This document shows, in pieces, positions 1 to 8,680 of a stretch of 64,000 nt of DNA. The stretch is from contig JBKPAD010000001.1 in the NCBI GenBank assembly GCA_046726235.1, positions 124,001 to 188,000 on the forward strand, written 5' to 3'. The translations under genes and the position numbers were made by a program. This DNA is from Nitricoxidireducens sp046726235 (GTDB lineage: Bacteria; Pseudomonadota; Gammaproteobacteria; Burkholderiales; Rhodocyclaceae). The notes below the pieces were generated by a model. That model had not been told where the DNA came from and ran no database searches. It saw only the letters and a list, made by a program, of their open reading frames with translations. Within the stretch, counting starts at the first letter, position 1, and each line of letters starts with the position of its first letter.

Positions 1-279
1 TCGCGCCGCCTTGAGGCCGGCGCAGACTTCCGCGAGCCGCGACAGCGTCTCGCCGACGGCGCGCTGCAGGATCTCGCCTTCGGGCGTCAGCGTCAGGCGG
101 CGCACCTCGCGGCGGAACAGGCGCACGCCGAGTTGCTCCTCCAGCGTCGCGATCTGCCGGCTGATCGCCGACTGCGTCAGGAACAGTTCGGCCGCCGCCT
201 TGGTGAAGCTGCCGTGGCGGGCGGCCGCCTCGAAGCCCTTGAGCGGATCGAGCGACGGCAGGCTGCGCAGGTCATGCAT
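1..279 (-). CDS. LysR-family transcriptional regulator (N-terminal part, runs off the window)
   Basis: Only the first 93 residues are present; the gene continues beyond base 1. The visible part is the winged helix-turn-helix of a LysR regulator. It opens with the GcvA-like phrase LPSLDPLKGFEAAARHGSF, then FLTQSAISRQI as the recognition helix, then LGVRLFRR and LTLTPEG in the wing. The start is the ATG at 279. The gene is divergent from the DUF2917 gene at 391, and LysR regulators commonly control the divergent neighbour, so that gene is the obvious candidate target (inference). The effector domain lies outside the window, so no ligand can be suggested. Confidence 0.88.
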   Translation of the reverse strand, partial: MHDLRSLPSLDPLKGFEAAARHGSFTKAAAELFLTQSAISRQIATLEEQLGVRLFRREVRRLTLTPEGEILQRAVGETLSRLAEVCAGLKAAR

Positions 280-390
280 GATTTTTTCTCATCTAACACA
301 TTCAGATTGATCGTTTGTCATCCACCGTTGCTAGTCGTACCTTGATGACACAGAAACATCGATGCGCTTTTCGCATTAAAGGATACGACC

Positions 391-705
391 ATGGCCAGGA
401 TCACGCAACACACGCACTGCGAGCTTTCGCGCCGCGAACTGCTGACGCTGACGGACGCCGCCGGCCACCGCATCGCGTGCCGGTCGGGCGAGCTCTGGAT
501 CACCCAGGACGGCGAAGGCGACGTGCTGCTGCGCCCCGGCGACGACTGGCGGGTGGCGAACGCGCAGCCTGTCGTCGTCTCCGCGCTGCAGCCGGCGGCG
601 TTCAGCGTCGAGCGCCCGGCGCCGGTCGAGACCCGCGTGCCGGTGTTCCGGCTCGGCCGCGCCTTCCCGGCGCTGGCGCTGTTCCCCAGCCCGCTGCTGC
701 GCTGA
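391..705 (+). CDS. DUF2917 domain-containing protein
   Basis: A 104-residue protein that matches the DUF2917 pattern. An early segment (SRRELLTLTDAAGHRIACR) is followed by GELWITQDGEGD and a LRPGDDW turn, which looks like a single small beta-barrel or cupin-like fold. There is no signal peptide or membrane segment. The function of the family is not established. It is divergent from a LysR regulator and is followed 10 bases later by the tautomerase-like gene, which has a good ribosome site (GGAGA), so the two may be cotranscribed. The family call rests on motif recall. Confidence 0.75.
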   Translation: MARITQHTHCELSRRELLTLTDAAGHRIACRSGELWITQDGEGDVLLRPGDDWRVANAQPVVVSALQPAAFSVERPAPVETRVPVFRLGRAFPALALFPSPLLR

Positions 706-715
706 AGGAGAATCG

Positions 716-1108
716 ATGCCCTACCTCGACATCAAGCTCGCCGGCCCCTGCCTGCCGGAGAACATCGAACGCTTCGCGACGCGCATGACCGATCTCGTCG
801 TCGACGTGCTGCACAAGCAACGCGAACTCACCGCCGCCGTCGTCCAGTGCGTCGCGCCGCATCACTGGCACGTCGGCGGCCGGTCGGTCAGCGCCGACGG
901 CCGCGCGACCTTCTTCGTCGAGGCCAACGTCACGGCCGGCACGAATACGGCGGAAGAGAAGGCCGCCTTCGTCGCCGCCGCCTTCGCCGCCGCCGAAGCC
1001 ATCCTCGGCCGCATCGACGCCGCGAGCTACGTCATCGTGCGCGAAATCCCCGCCGACGCCTGGGGCTGGCAGGGCAAAACCCAGGCGGCACGCCACCCGG
1101 GCGGGTAA
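716..1108 (+). CDS. Tautomerase-like (4-oxalocrotonate tautomerase superfamily) protein
   Basis: A 130-residue protein beginning Met-Pro. Proline 2 becomes the N-terminal catalytic base in the 4-oxalocrotonate tautomerase/MIF superfamily after Met removal. The layout MPYLDIKL, a helix (ENIERFATRMTDLVVDVLHK), then two more strands fits one beta-alpha-beta unit, repeated imperfectly in the second half (FVEANVTAGTNTAEEK onward). GGAGAATCG sits just before the ATG. The substrate cannot be inferred; the neighbours are a DUF2917 protein and an unknown secreted protein. A cis-3-chloroacrylic acid dehalogenase-like or MIF-like relative is equally possible. Confidence 0.65.
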   Translation: MPYLDIKLAGPCLPENIERFATRMTDLVVDVLHKQRELTAAVVQCVAPHHWHVGGRSVSADGRATFFVEANVTAGTNTAEEKAAFVAAAFAAAEAILGRIDAASYVIVREIPADAWGWQGKTQAARHPGG

Positions 1109-1162
1109 TTGACGCTTCATCGAATCGGAGTATGTTGGCGGCTCCCCAACCGGAGTTCCGTC

Positions 1163-1654
1163 ATGCGCACGACAACAATAGTGACGGCCGTGACCCTCGT
1201 CCTTGCGAGCCTCACGGCGAACGCCGCCGACAACACGCTGCTGATCCAGCTCGAGCCGACCGGCAAGTACCGCGTCTGGCATACCGAGGGCGAGAGCATG
1301 CTCAACGAGGACGAGACCCAGGTCCTGTCCGAGAACGCGACGCCCGAAGGCAGCGCGCCCATCCCGACCACCGCCGGCATGGCCAGCGCGCAGCGCACGA
1401 AGAACGGCGTCGTCGTGCACCTGCACGACAAGAAGACCGACCGCACGCTGCTGATCGACCGCGACGACTGCGGCGGCGTCAAGCTCTGGCACGGCGACGG
1501 CGCCACGCAGCTGCCCGAGGACAAGGTCACCGAGTTGATGATGAGCGCGCTGCCGACCGGCGGCGAGCGCCTGATGATCGGCGACCAGTACGTGCGCGGC
1601 TACACCGTGCGGCTCGGCGTCATCGCCGTGATGTGGACGCCGAAGAAGAAATAG
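1163..1654 (+). CDS. Secreted protein of unknown function
   Basis: A 163-residue protein starting at the ATG at 1163 (CGGAG at 1151). An upstream in-frame TTG at 1109 would only add residues before a clear Sec signal peptide (MRTTTIVTAVTLVLASLTANAAD, cleavage probably after ANA). The mature part has a short beta-rich start (LLIQLEPTGKYRVWH), a stretch that looks like HLHDKKTDRTLLIDRDD, and ends with a hydrophobic beta strand and a Lys tail. It has one cysteine and no recognisable catalytic motif. I do not recognise the family. It is convergent with the metallo-hydrolase at 1662. Confidence 0.7.
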   Translation: MRTTTIVTAVTLVLASLTANAADNTLLIQLEPTGKYRVWHTEGESMLNEDETQVLSENATPEGSAPIPTTAGMASAQRTKNGVVVHLHDKKTDRTLLIDRDDCGGVKLWHGDGATQLPEDKVTELMMSALPTGGERLMIGDQYVRGYTVRLGVIAVMWTPKKK

Positions 1655-1671
1655 GCGGCGCTCAGGCCGCC
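1643..1671 (-). terminator. Possible terminator at the end of the liu cluster
   Basis: On the minus strand a GC stem (GGCGGC 1671-1666 with GCCGCC 1659-1654, six-base loop) is followed by TATTTCTTCTT. The stem overlaps the last codons and stop of the minus-strand metallo-hydrolase, so it is well placed to end the 14-kb minus-strand cluster. The U-tract is interrupted, so strength is uncertain. On the plus strand there is no T-run. Confidence 0.35.
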
Positions 1672-2585
1672 ATCGTCGGCACGATGAAGCCGTCCGCGAC
1701 CGCGATCGCCTTCGCCTTCAGCAGTTCCTCGTAGAGCCAGCGCGACAGCGCATCCGTCGGCATGCCGAGCGTGCGTGCGCCGACATCGACGAAGAACGGC
1801 ACGCCGGCGACGTAAGCCTCCAGCTCGGCGACCGGCAGCCGCTCCAGATCCAGCAGATTGAAGATGAAGCAGGCCTTGATGGCGTTCCGCGCCATGCGCG
1901 CCGGATCTTCCTCGAAGGCGGCAAGGCGCTTCCACGCGCGCGCCAGCGCCGCGTCGACGTCGCTGAACACCGCGCCGTGGCCCGGGATCACCGTGTCGAT
2001 GGCCAGCTGCCCGAGCATCTCCAGCGTCGTGCGCGTCGCCGCCAGGCCGCCTCCCCTGCCGAGCACATCGGCGAAGACGATGCCGAAGCCGTCCTGCCAC
2101 AGCGCGTCGCCCGAGATCAGCAGCCGGCGCTCCTCGCAGTGGAACACCAGCGCCTCCATGTCGTGCCCCGGCGCATGCCATGCACGCCACGTCAGGCCGC
2201 CAAGCGTGAATTCGTCGCCGGGACGGATCACCGCGTCGTGGCGGAAGCGGTCGGCACGCTGGCGCGCCGGCGTCAGCAGCAGCGCCTCTTCGTCCCATTG
2301 CGTGACGTGTTCCTCGATGCCGGACGGAATCGCAATCTCGCAGCCGAAGGCACGCTGAATCGCGGCGTTGCCGCCGATGTGGTCGGAGTGCGAGTGGGTG
2401 TTGATGAGGCGCGCGAGACGCCGGCCGCCAAGCGCTTCGCGCACCAGCGCCTCGGTCTGCACCGCGTGGCCGACATAGCCGCTGTCGATGAGCGTCGCCG
2501 TCTCGCCCTCGAAGGCGACGATGTTGTTCGACGACAGCCAGCCGCGCTCGAGGACGCGCAGCGAATCAGGCAGGCGGGGCGTCAT
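1662..2585 (-). CDS. MBL-fold metallo-hydrolase
   Basis: A 307-residue metallo-beta-lactamase-fold protein. The zinc signature is THSHSDHIGG near residue 63, followed by the later ligands in APGHDMEALVF, the aspartate in LLISGDALWQDG, and VIPGHGAVF. It is a soluble, probably cytoplasmic hydrolase with a helical C-terminal extension resembling the glyoxalase II/RNase Z-type group. It is the last gene of the minus-strand isovalerate cluster and its start overlaps the end of the DUF1289 gene by 20 bases. A thioester or lactone substrate is possible, but nothing visible decides it. Confidence 0.85.
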   Translation of the reverse strand: MTPRLPDSLRVLERGWLSSNNIVAFEGETATLIDSGYVGHAVQTEALVREALGGRRLARLINTHSHSDHIGGNAAIQRAFGCEIAIPSGIEEHVTQWDEEALLLTPARQRADRFRHDAVIRPGDEFTLGGLTWRAWHAPGHDMEALVFHCEERRLLISGDALWQDGFGIVFADVLGRGGGLAATRTTLEMLGQLAIDTVIPGHGAVFSDVDAALARAWKRLAAFEEDPARMARNAIKACFIFNLLDLERLPVAELEAYVAGVPFFVDVGARTLGMPTDALSRWLYEELLKAKAIAVADGFIVPTMAA

Positions 2586-2727
2586 TCGGCTCGGGCGGCG
2601 GCGCCTCTGCCGGCGCGGAGGCGGGACGCGGCTGACCCCATGGCCGCCCGCAACCGAGGCAGTAGGCCTCGTCGGCGTCCGGAAGGCAGATGCCGACGCA
2701 AGGGTAGATATCCTGCTCTTCGTTCAC
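2566..2727 (-). CDS. DUF1289 domain small cysteine-rich protein
   Basis: A 53-residue protein starting at GTG 2727, which overlaps the HMG-CoA lyase stop (GTGA), so the genes are translationally coupled. It has the DUF1289 cysteine pattern CVGIC ... YCLGCGRPW and then an Ala/Pro-rich tail. The four cysteines suggest a small metal-binding fold; the function is unknown. A longer upstream reading is possible in frame but would run inside the lyase gene, so the GTG is preferred. Confidence 0.7.
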   Translation of the reverse strand: MNEEQDIYPCVGICLPDADEAYCLGCGRPWGQPRPASAPAEAPPPEPNDAPPA

Positions 2728-3632
2728 GCCGATCTCTTCGCCAGCAGCGCGCGCGCCACTTTCGAATTCGGCTCGCGCCCGAGCAGCGACGAAATCCAGG
2801 CGCCCGTGTCGACGAGGCGATCGAGGTCGATGCCGGTCCCGATGCCGAGTCCGTTCATCAGCCATACGACGTCTTCCGTGGCGACGTTACCCGAGGCGCC
2901 CGCCGCGTAGGGGCAGCCGCCGAGTCCCGCGACCGAGGCGTCGAACGTCGCGACACCCATCTCGAGCGACGCATAGATGTTCGCCGCCGCCATGCCGTAG
3001 GTGTCGTGATAGTGGCCGGCGAGCTTCTTCAACGGCACGCGTCGCGCAACCGCCTCGATCATCGCTTTGGTCTTCTCGGGCGTGCCGGCGCCGATGGTGT
3101 CGCCGAGGCTGATCTCGTAGCAGCCCATGTCGAACAGCGCGCCGGCCACTTCGGCGACGGCCGCCGGCTTCACCTCGCCCAGGTACGGACAGCCGAGCAC
3201 GCAGGAGACATAGCCGCGCACCGCGACGCCGCGCTGCTTCGCCGCCGCGACGACCGGGCGAAAGCGTTCGAGCGACTCGGCGACCGAGCAGTTGATGTTC
3301 TTCTGCGAGAACGCTTCCGACGCGGCGCCGAACACCGCGACTTCGGTCGCGCCGGCGGCGAGCGCCGCTTCGAGGCCCTTCTCGTTCGGCACCAGCACCG
3401 GATAGGACACGCCCGCGCGGCGCTCGATGCGCGCCATCACTTCCGCGTTGTCCGCCATCTGCGGCACCCACTTCGGCGAGACGAAAGCCGTGGCCTCGAT
3501 CGCCGTCAGTCCCGCCTCGCCGAGGCGGCGGATCAGTTCGACCTTGGCCTCGGTGGCGACCGGCTGCTTCTCGTTCTGCAGGCCGTCGCGCGCGCCGACC
3601 TCGACGATCCTGACCTTCGCCGGCAGGCTCAT
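2724..3632 (-). CDS. liuE: Hydroxymethylglutaryl-CoA lyase
   Basis: A 302-residue enzyme that cleaves 3-hydroxy-3-methylglutaryl-CoA to acetyl-CoA and acetoacetate, the last step of leucine/isovalerate degradation. It starts KVRIVEVGARDGLQNEK, containing the metal-binding RDGLQ motif of the HMG-CoA lyase/isopropylmalate synthase fold. HYHDTYG supplies the metal-binding His pair, and GLGGCPYAAGASGN carries the signature loop cysteine. The ATG at 3632 overlaps the stop of the carboxylase alpha subunit (ATGA). The longer open frame upstream is antisense or out-of-frame carboxylase sequence and is not part of the protein. Confidence 0.95.
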   Translation of the reverse strand: MSLPAKVRIVEVGARDGLQNEKQPVATEAKVELIRRLGEAGLTAIEATAFVSPKWVPQMADNAEVMARIERRAGVSYPVLVPNEKGLEAALAAGATEVAVFGAASEAFSQKNINCSVAESLERFRPVVAAAKQRGVAVRGYVSCVLGCPYLGEVKPAAVAEVAGALFDMGCYEISLGDTIGAGTPEKTKAMIEAVARRVPLKKLAGHYHDTYGMAAANIYASLEMGVATFDASVAGLGGCPYAAGASGNVATEDVVWLMNGLGIGTGIDLDRLVDTGAWISSLLGREPNSKVARALLAKRSA

Positions 3633-5632
3633 GATGCCGCCTCGAAGTCGACCAGTTCCGCGCCGTCGCCGACCTGGTCGCCGACGCCGTAGCGGAATTC
3701 CTTCACCGTGCCGGCAGCCGGCGCGGCGATCGTGTGCTCCATTTTCATCGCCTCGAGGATCAGCAGCGGCGCGCCCTTCTCGACCTTGTCGCCGGGCCTG
3801 GCTATCAGCGCGATGACCTTTCCCGGCATCGGTGCCGTCAGCCCGCCCTCCGCGCCGCCGCCTTCGCCGGCATGGAACAGCGGATCGACGGCAGAGAGGA
3901 TGAAGGCGCGACCGTCGAGGAAGACGTGGCGGCGTTCGCCGGCGACCACCACCGTCGCGTTGATGCGGCGGCCGCCGAGGTCGGCGCGCAACTGGCTGCG
4001 CGGCGCCATCTCGCCCGCGGCCGGCGTCGCCTGGCCGTCGAGGCCGAGCACGAAGCCGCGGCCCGCGTAGGCGACGTCGACGGATTTCTCGGCCTCCCCG
4101 GCGCGGAACGCGAGCGCGCGCCGCGCGGCGCTGTTGATGCGCCAGCCGTCGCGCTGGTGCCAGGGCGAATGCGGATCGGCATCGCCCGTTGCCGCCTCGC
4201 GCGCCACGGCCTGCTCGCGCAGCAACTCGGCGAGCGCGGCGGCGAGGAAGACCTCGCGCGGCGGTTCGACGCTGCCGTCGGCGAACAGGAAATCCTTCTC
4301 GCGTTCGATCAGGCCCGTGTCGAGGTCGGCATGCGCGAACGCCGGGCAGGCGACGAGGCGCGAGAGGAAGCCGATGTTGTTGGCGACGCCGACGACGCGG
4401 TACTGCGCCAGCGACTGCAGCATGCGCGCCAGCGCGCGCTCGCGCGTCTCGTCCCAGACGATCAGCTTCGCGATCATCGGGTCGTAGTGCGGCGAGATTT
4501 CGTCGCCCTGCTCGACGCCGGTGTCGACGCGCACGTGCAGCGATTCCTCGGGCGGCGCGAGGTGAACGAGCCGGCCGGTCGACGGCAGGAAGCCCTTGTC
4601 CGGGTCTTCGGCGTAGATGCGCGCCTCGAGCGCATGGCCGCGAATCGCCAGTTGCTCCTGCGCCAGCGGCAGCGGCTCGCCCGCGGCAACGCGCAGCTGC
4701 CATTCGACGAGGTCCAGCCCGGTGATCATCTCGGTCACCGGATGCTCGACCTGCAGGCGCGTGTTCATTTCCATGAAATAGAACGTGCCGTCCTGGTTGA
4801 CGATGAACTCGACGGTGCCGGCACCTACGTAGCCGACGGCCTTGGCGGCATCGACGGCGGCCTTGCCCATCGCCGCGCGGCGCTCGGGCGTCATGCCCGG
4901 CGCCGGCGCTTCTTCCAGCACCTTCTGGTGGCGGCGTTGCACGGAGCAGTCGCGCTCGAACAGATAGACGCAGTTGCCGTGCGTGTCGCCGAACACCTGG
5001 ATCTCGATGTGGCGCGGGCGCTGCAGGTACTTCTCGATCAGCACGTGCTCGTCGCCGAAGCTCGACGCCGCCTCGCGCTTGCACGAGGCGAGCGCGTCGA
5101 GGAATTCCTCGGTCTTGTAGACGGCGCGCATGCCCTTTCCGCCGCCGCCGGCCGAAGCCTTGATCAGCACCGGGTAGCCGATGCGGTCGGCCTGCTGGCG
5201 CAGAAAGTCGGGCGCCTGCTCGTCGCCGTGGTAGCCGGGCGTCAGCGGCACGCCGGCCTTCTCCATCAGCTTCTTGCTCTCCGACTTCAGCCCCATGGCG
5301 CGGATCGCCGACACCGGCGGCCCGATGAAGACGATGCCGCTGGCGGCCAGCGCCTCGGCGAACTCCTCGTTCTCCGACAGGAAGCCGTAGCCCGGATGCA
5401 CAGCCTGCGCACCCGTCTGCCGGCAAGCGGCGACGATCTTGTCGGCGACCAGATAGGACTCGCGCGCGGCGGCCGGACCGATGCAGACCGCCTCGTCGGC
5501 GAGGCGTACATGGCGCGCGCCGGCGTCGGCCTCGGAATACACCGCGACGGTGCGGATGCCCATGCGCCGCGCCGTCTTGATGACGCGGCAGGCGATTTCG
5601 CCTCTGTTGGCGATCAGGATCTTGTCGAACAT
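3629..5632 (-). CDS. liuD: Methylcrotonyl-CoA carboxylase biotin-carrying (alpha) subunit
   Basis: A 667-residue biotin-dependent carboxylase subunit. The N-terminal half is biotin carboxylase: FDKILIANRGEIACRVIKTA, the ATP-grasp glycine loop KASAGGGGKGMR, and EMNTRLQVEHPVTE. A linker is followed by a C-terminal biotinyl domain with EAMKMEH; the biotinylated lysine is about residue 630. It pairs with the carboxyltransferase subunit at 6436-8043 to carboxylate 3-methylcrotonyl-CoA to 3-methylglutaconyl-CoA. An alternative acyl-CoA carboxylase identity is made unlikely by the adjacent isovalerate genes. Confidence 0.95.
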   Translation of the reverse strand: MFDKILIANRGEIACRVIKTARRMGIRTVAVYSEADAGARHVRLADEAVCIGPAAARESYLVADKIVAACRQTGAQAVHPGYGFLSENEEFAEALAASGIVFIGPPVSAIRAMGLKSESKKLMEKAGVPLTPGYHGDEQAPDFLRQQADRIGYPVLIKASAGGGGKGMRAVYKTEEFLDALASCKREAASSFGDEHVLIEKYLQRPRHIEIQVFGDTHGNCVYLFERDCSVQRRHQKVLEEAPAPGMTPERRAAMGKAAVDAAKAVGYVGAGTVEFIVNQDGTFYFMEMNTRLQVEHPVTEMITGLDLVEWQLRVAAGEPLPLAQEQLAIRGHALEARIYAEDPDKGFLPSTGRLVHLAPPEESLHVRVDTGVEQGDEISPHYDPMIAKLIVWDETRERALARMLQSLAQYRVVGVANNIGFLSRLVACPAFAHADLDTGLIEREKDFLFADGSVEPPREVFLAAALAELLREQAVAREAATGDADPHSPWHQRDGWRINSAARRALAFRAGEAEKSVDVAYAGRGFVLGLDGQATPAAGEMAPRSQLRADLGGRRINATVVVAGERRHVFLDGRAFILSAVDPLFHAGEGGGAEGGLTAPMPGKVIALIARPGDKVEKGAPLLILEAMKMEHTIAAPAAGTVKEFRYGVGDQVGDGAELVDFEAAS

Positions 5633-5633
5633 C

Positions 5634-6425
5634 TCAGCTCCCGAGAACCCAGTTGGGTTTCCTCTTTTCGAGGAACGCCGCCATGCCCTCCTGCGCTTCC
5701 TCGGTGCCGCGGATACGCGCGATGCGGTGGGCGGTGTCTTCGATCAGGTGGGCCGAAAGCGGATGGCCGGCGACGGCGCCGATCAGCGACTTGCAGGCGG
5801 CGAGTGCCATCGGGCCGTTGTTGAGCAGCGCGTCGACGACCTGGCCGACGGCCTCGTCGAGCGCCTCGGGGTCGGCGACGATCTCGTGCACCAGGCCGAG
5901 GCGGTAGGCCTCGGCGGCCGAGAAACGCTCGGCCGTCAGCATGTAGCGGCGCGCGTAGCGTTCGCCGACGGCGGCGATGACGTGCGGGCTGATCGCCGAG
6001 GGGATCAGCCCGAGCTTGACCTCGGTGAGCGCGAACTGCGCGTCGAAGGTGGCGATGGCGATGTCGCAGGCCGCGATCACGCCGACGCCGCCGCCGTAGG
6101 CCGGCCCCTGCACGCGGGCGACGACGGGCTTGGGCATCTGCGCGATCTTGCGCAGCATCTCGGCGAGGTTGCGCGCATCACGCAGGTTCTCCGCCTCGCC
6201 CTGCTGCGCGGCGGCCTTCATCCAGTTGAGGTCGGCGCCGGCCGAGAAGCTCTTGCCGGTCGAGGACAGCACGACGACGCGCACCGTCTCCTCGACCTCC
6301 ATCATCGTCAGCGCGTCGATCAATTCGACGATCGTGGCGTCGTCGAAGGCGTTGTGGCGGTCGGCGCGGTTCAGCGTGACGATGCCGACGACGCCGTCCA
6401 CTTCCGTGAGGATGTTCTGGTACAT
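5634..6425 (-). CDS. liuC: Methylglutaconyl-CoA hydratase (enoyl-CoA hydratase family)
   Basis: A 263-residue crotonase-fold protein starting at ATG 6425. Oxyanion-hole segments are SFSAGADLNWM and GPAYGGGVGVIAACD, and the acid/base region is LTEVKLGLIPSAISP. It hydrates 3-methylglutaconyl-CoA to HMG-CoA between the carboxylase and the lyase. The gene lies between the two carboxylase subunit genes, as is usual for liu clusters, and ends one base before the alpha subunit start. Substrate assignment comes from context; the crotonase fold itself is clear. Confidence 0.92.
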   Translation of the reverse strand: MYQNILTEVDGVVGIVTLNRADRHNAFDDATIVELIDALTMMEVEETVRVVVLSSTGKSFSAGADLNWMKAAAQQGEAENLRDARNLAEMLRKIAQMPKPVVARVQGPAYGGGVGVIAACDIAIATFDAQFALTEVKLGLIPSAISPHVIAAVGERYARRYMLTAERFSAAEAYRLGLVHEIVADPEALDEAVGQVVDALLNNGPMALAACKSLIGAVAGHPLSAHLIEDTAHRIARIRGTEEAQEGMAAFLEKRKPNWVLGS

Positions 6426-6435
6426 GGTTTCCCCC

Positions 6436-8043
6436 TTACATCCGGAAGACGCCGAAGGTCGTCTTCTCGATCGGCGCGTTGAGCGAAGCGGAAATGCCGA
6501 GGCCGAGCGCGCGCCGCGTCTGCGCCGGGTCGAGCACGCCGTCGTCCCAGAGGCGCGCCGTCGCGTAGTACGGGTGGCCCTGCGTCTCGTACTGGTCGCG
6601 GATCGGCGCCTTGAAGGCTTCCTCCTCCTCGGCGCTCCAGGCGCCACCCTTGGCTTCGATGCCGTCGCGGCGCACGGTGGACAGCACGCTCGCCGCTTGT
6701 TCGCCGCCCATCACCGAGATGCGCGAGTTCGGCCACATCCACAGCAGTCGCGGCGAATAGGCGCGGCCGCACATGCCGTAGTTGCCGGCGCCGAAGGAGC
6801 CGCCGATCAGCACGGTGAACTTCGGCACCTTCGCCGTCGCTACGGCGGTGACCATCTTGGCGCCATCCTTGGCGATGCCGCCGTTCTCGTACTTGCGGCC
6901 GACCATGAACCCGGTGATGTTCTGCAGGAAGACCAGCGGGATGCCGCGCTGCGCGCAGAGCTCGATGAAGTGCGCGCCCTTCTGCGCCGACTCCGAGAAC
7001 AGGATGCCGTTGTTGGCGACGATGCCGACCGGGTAGCCATGCAGGCGCGCGAAGCCGGTGACGAGCGTGGCGCCGTAGCGCGCCTTGAACTCGTCGAAGC
7101 GCGAGCCGTCGACCATGCGCGCGATGACTTCCCGCACGTCGAAGGGCTTGCGCGTGTCGGCGGGGATGATGCCGTAGAGCTCTTCCGGGTCGTAGAGCGG
7201 CGCTTCCGGCGCGGCGACGTCGAGCCCCACCGGCTTCCTCCAGTTGAGGTTGCCGACGATGCGGCGCGCGATCGACAGCGCGTGATGGTCGTTCTCGGCC
7301 AGGTGGTCGCAGACGCCCGAGATGCGCGTATGCACGTCGCCGCCGCCGAGGTCTTCGGCGCTGACGACCTCGCCGGTCGCGGCCTTCACCAGCGGCGGGC
7401 CGCCGAGGAAGATGGTGCCCTGGTTGCGCACGATGATCGACTCGTCGGACATCGCCGGCACGTAGGCGCCGCCGGCGGTGCAGGAGCCCATGACGACGGC
7501 GATCTGCGGGATGCCCAGCGCCGAAAGGTTGGCCTGGTTGAAGAAGATGCGGCCGAAGTGGTCGCGATCGGGGAACACCTCGTCCTGCATCGGCAGGAAG
7601 GCGCCGCCGGAGTCTACGAGGTAGAGGCAGGGCAGCCGGTTCTCGAGCGCCACTTCCTGCGCGCGCAGGTGCTTCTTCACCGTCAGCGGATAGTAGGTGC
7701 CGCCCTTCACCGTCGCGTCGTTGGCGACGATCATGCACTCGACGCCCGAGACGCGGCCGATACCGGCCACGACGCTGGCCGAGGGCACGTCACCGCCGTA
7801 CATGCCGTACGCCGCGAGCGCCGACAACTCGAGGAAGGACGTGCCCGGATCGAGCAGCCCGTTGACGCGGTCGCGCGCCAGCAGCTTGCCGCGCGCGAGG
7901 TGCTTCTGCCGCGCTTCCTCCGAGCCGCCGCGCGACACCTGCTCCGTCTTTTCGCGCAGGTCGTCGACCAGCGCGCGCATGGCGGCGGCGTTGGCCTTGA
8001 ACTCGTCGCTGCGGGTGTTGATCTGCGATTTGATGACCGACAT
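6436..8043 (-). CDS. liuB: Methylcrotonyl-CoA carboxylase carboxyltransferase (beta) subunit
   Basis: A 535-residue carboxyltransferase starting at ATG 8043 (MSVIKSQINTRSDEF). It has the two crotonase-like halves of this family: LVDSGGAFLPMQDEVFPD and GSCTAGGAYVPAMSDE in the first, and GGSFGAGNYGMCGRAYSP in the second. It transfers the carboxyl group from carboxybiotin on the alpha subunit to methylcrotonyl-CoA. Its start overlaps the stop of the isomerase gene (TGATG). Upstream in-frame sequence belongs to that gene in another frame. Confidence 0.95.
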   Translation of the reverse strand: MSVIKSQINTRSDEFKANAAAMRALVDDLREKTEQVSRGGSEEARQKHLARGKLLARDRVNGLLDPGTSFLELSALAAYGMYGGDVPSASVVAGIGRVSGVECMIVANDATVKGGTYYPLTVKKHLRAQEVALENRLPCLYLVDSGGAFLPMQDEVFPDRDHFGRIFFNQANLSALGIPQIAVVMGSCTAGGAYVPAMSDESIIVRNQGTIFLGGPPLVKAATGEVVSAEDLGGGDVHTRISGVCDHLAENDHHALSIARRIVGNLNWRKPVGLDVAAPEAPLYDPEELYGIIPADTRKPFDVREVIARMVDGSRFDEFKARYGATLVTGFARLHGYPVGIVANNGILFSESAQKGAHFIELCAQRGIPLVFLQNITGFMVGRKYENGGIAKDGAKMVTAVATAKVPKFTVLIGGSFGAGNYGMCGRAYSPRLLWMWPNSRISVMGGEQAASVLSTVRRDGIEAKGGAWSAEEEEAFKAPIRDQYETQGHPYYATARLWDDGVLDPAQTRRALGLGISASLNAPIEKTTFGVFRM

Positions 8044-8651
8044 CAGAAGCCTCCCGTTTCCAGCCACTTGTCGATCTGCGGCAGCCGGTCGGCGCCCCAG
8101 AACGGTTCGTCGTCGATGATCACGAACGGCGCGCCGCAAACGCCGCGCGCGATCGCCGCATCGCATTCCTGCTTCAGCCGCTCCTTGATCTCCTGCGTGC
8201 CGAGCGCTTCAGCCAGCGCCGCGCCGTCCGCACCCTGCGCCGCCGCGAGTTCGACGACGACGGCCGGATCGGAGATGTCGCGGTCCTCGGTGAAGGCGGC
8301 GCGGAAGGCGGCATGCGCGTACTTGCGCGCCATGCCGCAATCACGGTCGTGCAGCCAGTAGTAGGCGCGCGCCGTCGCCAGGGTGACCTGAGGGAACGTC
8401 GACGGGTAGCGGTATTCGATGCCGAGGTAGCGCGCCGAGCGCGCGAAGTCGCGGATGCTGTATTCGCCCTTGAGCGGCACCTTGGTCAGCGGCTGCGCGC
8501 CGGTGGTCTTGAACAGCGCGCCGAGCAGGATCGGTTTCCACTTCACTTTGCGGCCGTGCTTCGCGGCGAGGTCGTCGATGCGCTCGCTCATCAGGTACGA
8601 ATAGGGCGAGGTGAAGTCGAACCAGAATTCGATGGGTTGTTTTTCGTTCAT
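8043..8651 (-). CDS. 2-hydroxychromene-2-carboxylate isomerase family (DsbA/kappa-GST fold)
   Basis: A 202-residue thioredoxin-superfamily protein. The opening IEFWFDFTSPYSYLMSER has the FDFxSPYSYL signature of HCCA isomerases, with serine in place of an active-site cysteine. A helical insert follows, then GVCGAPFVIIDDEPFWGADR, the cis-proline region and conserved end. The family uses glutathione and includes NahD of naphthalene degradation. Nothing here points to aromatic degradation; the gene is coupled to the methylcrotonyl-CoA carboxylase genes, so it more probably handles an acyl-CoA side reaction or quinone detoxification (inference). Confidence 0.85.
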   Translation of the reverse strand: MNEKQPIEFWFDFTSPYSYLMSERIDDLAAKHGRKVKWKPILLGALFKTTGAQPLTKVPLKGEYSIRDFARSARYLGIEYRYPSTFPQVTLATARAYYWLHDRDCGMARKYAHAAFRAAFTEDRDISDPAVVVELAAAQGADGAALAEALGTQEIKERLKQECDAAIARGVCGAPFVIIDDEPFWGADRLPQIDKWLETGGF

Positions 8652-8680
8652 GGTTGGTTACCTCGGTGCGTGCCATGGCC

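Noticed and set aside
2724..5426. A 900-codon minus-strand frame that looks like an HMG-CoA lyase with a large N-terminal extension.
   Set aside because: Only the last 302 codons are lyase. The extension is out-of-frame carboxylase sequence, and the lyase ATG at 3632 overlaps the carboxylase stop as expected.
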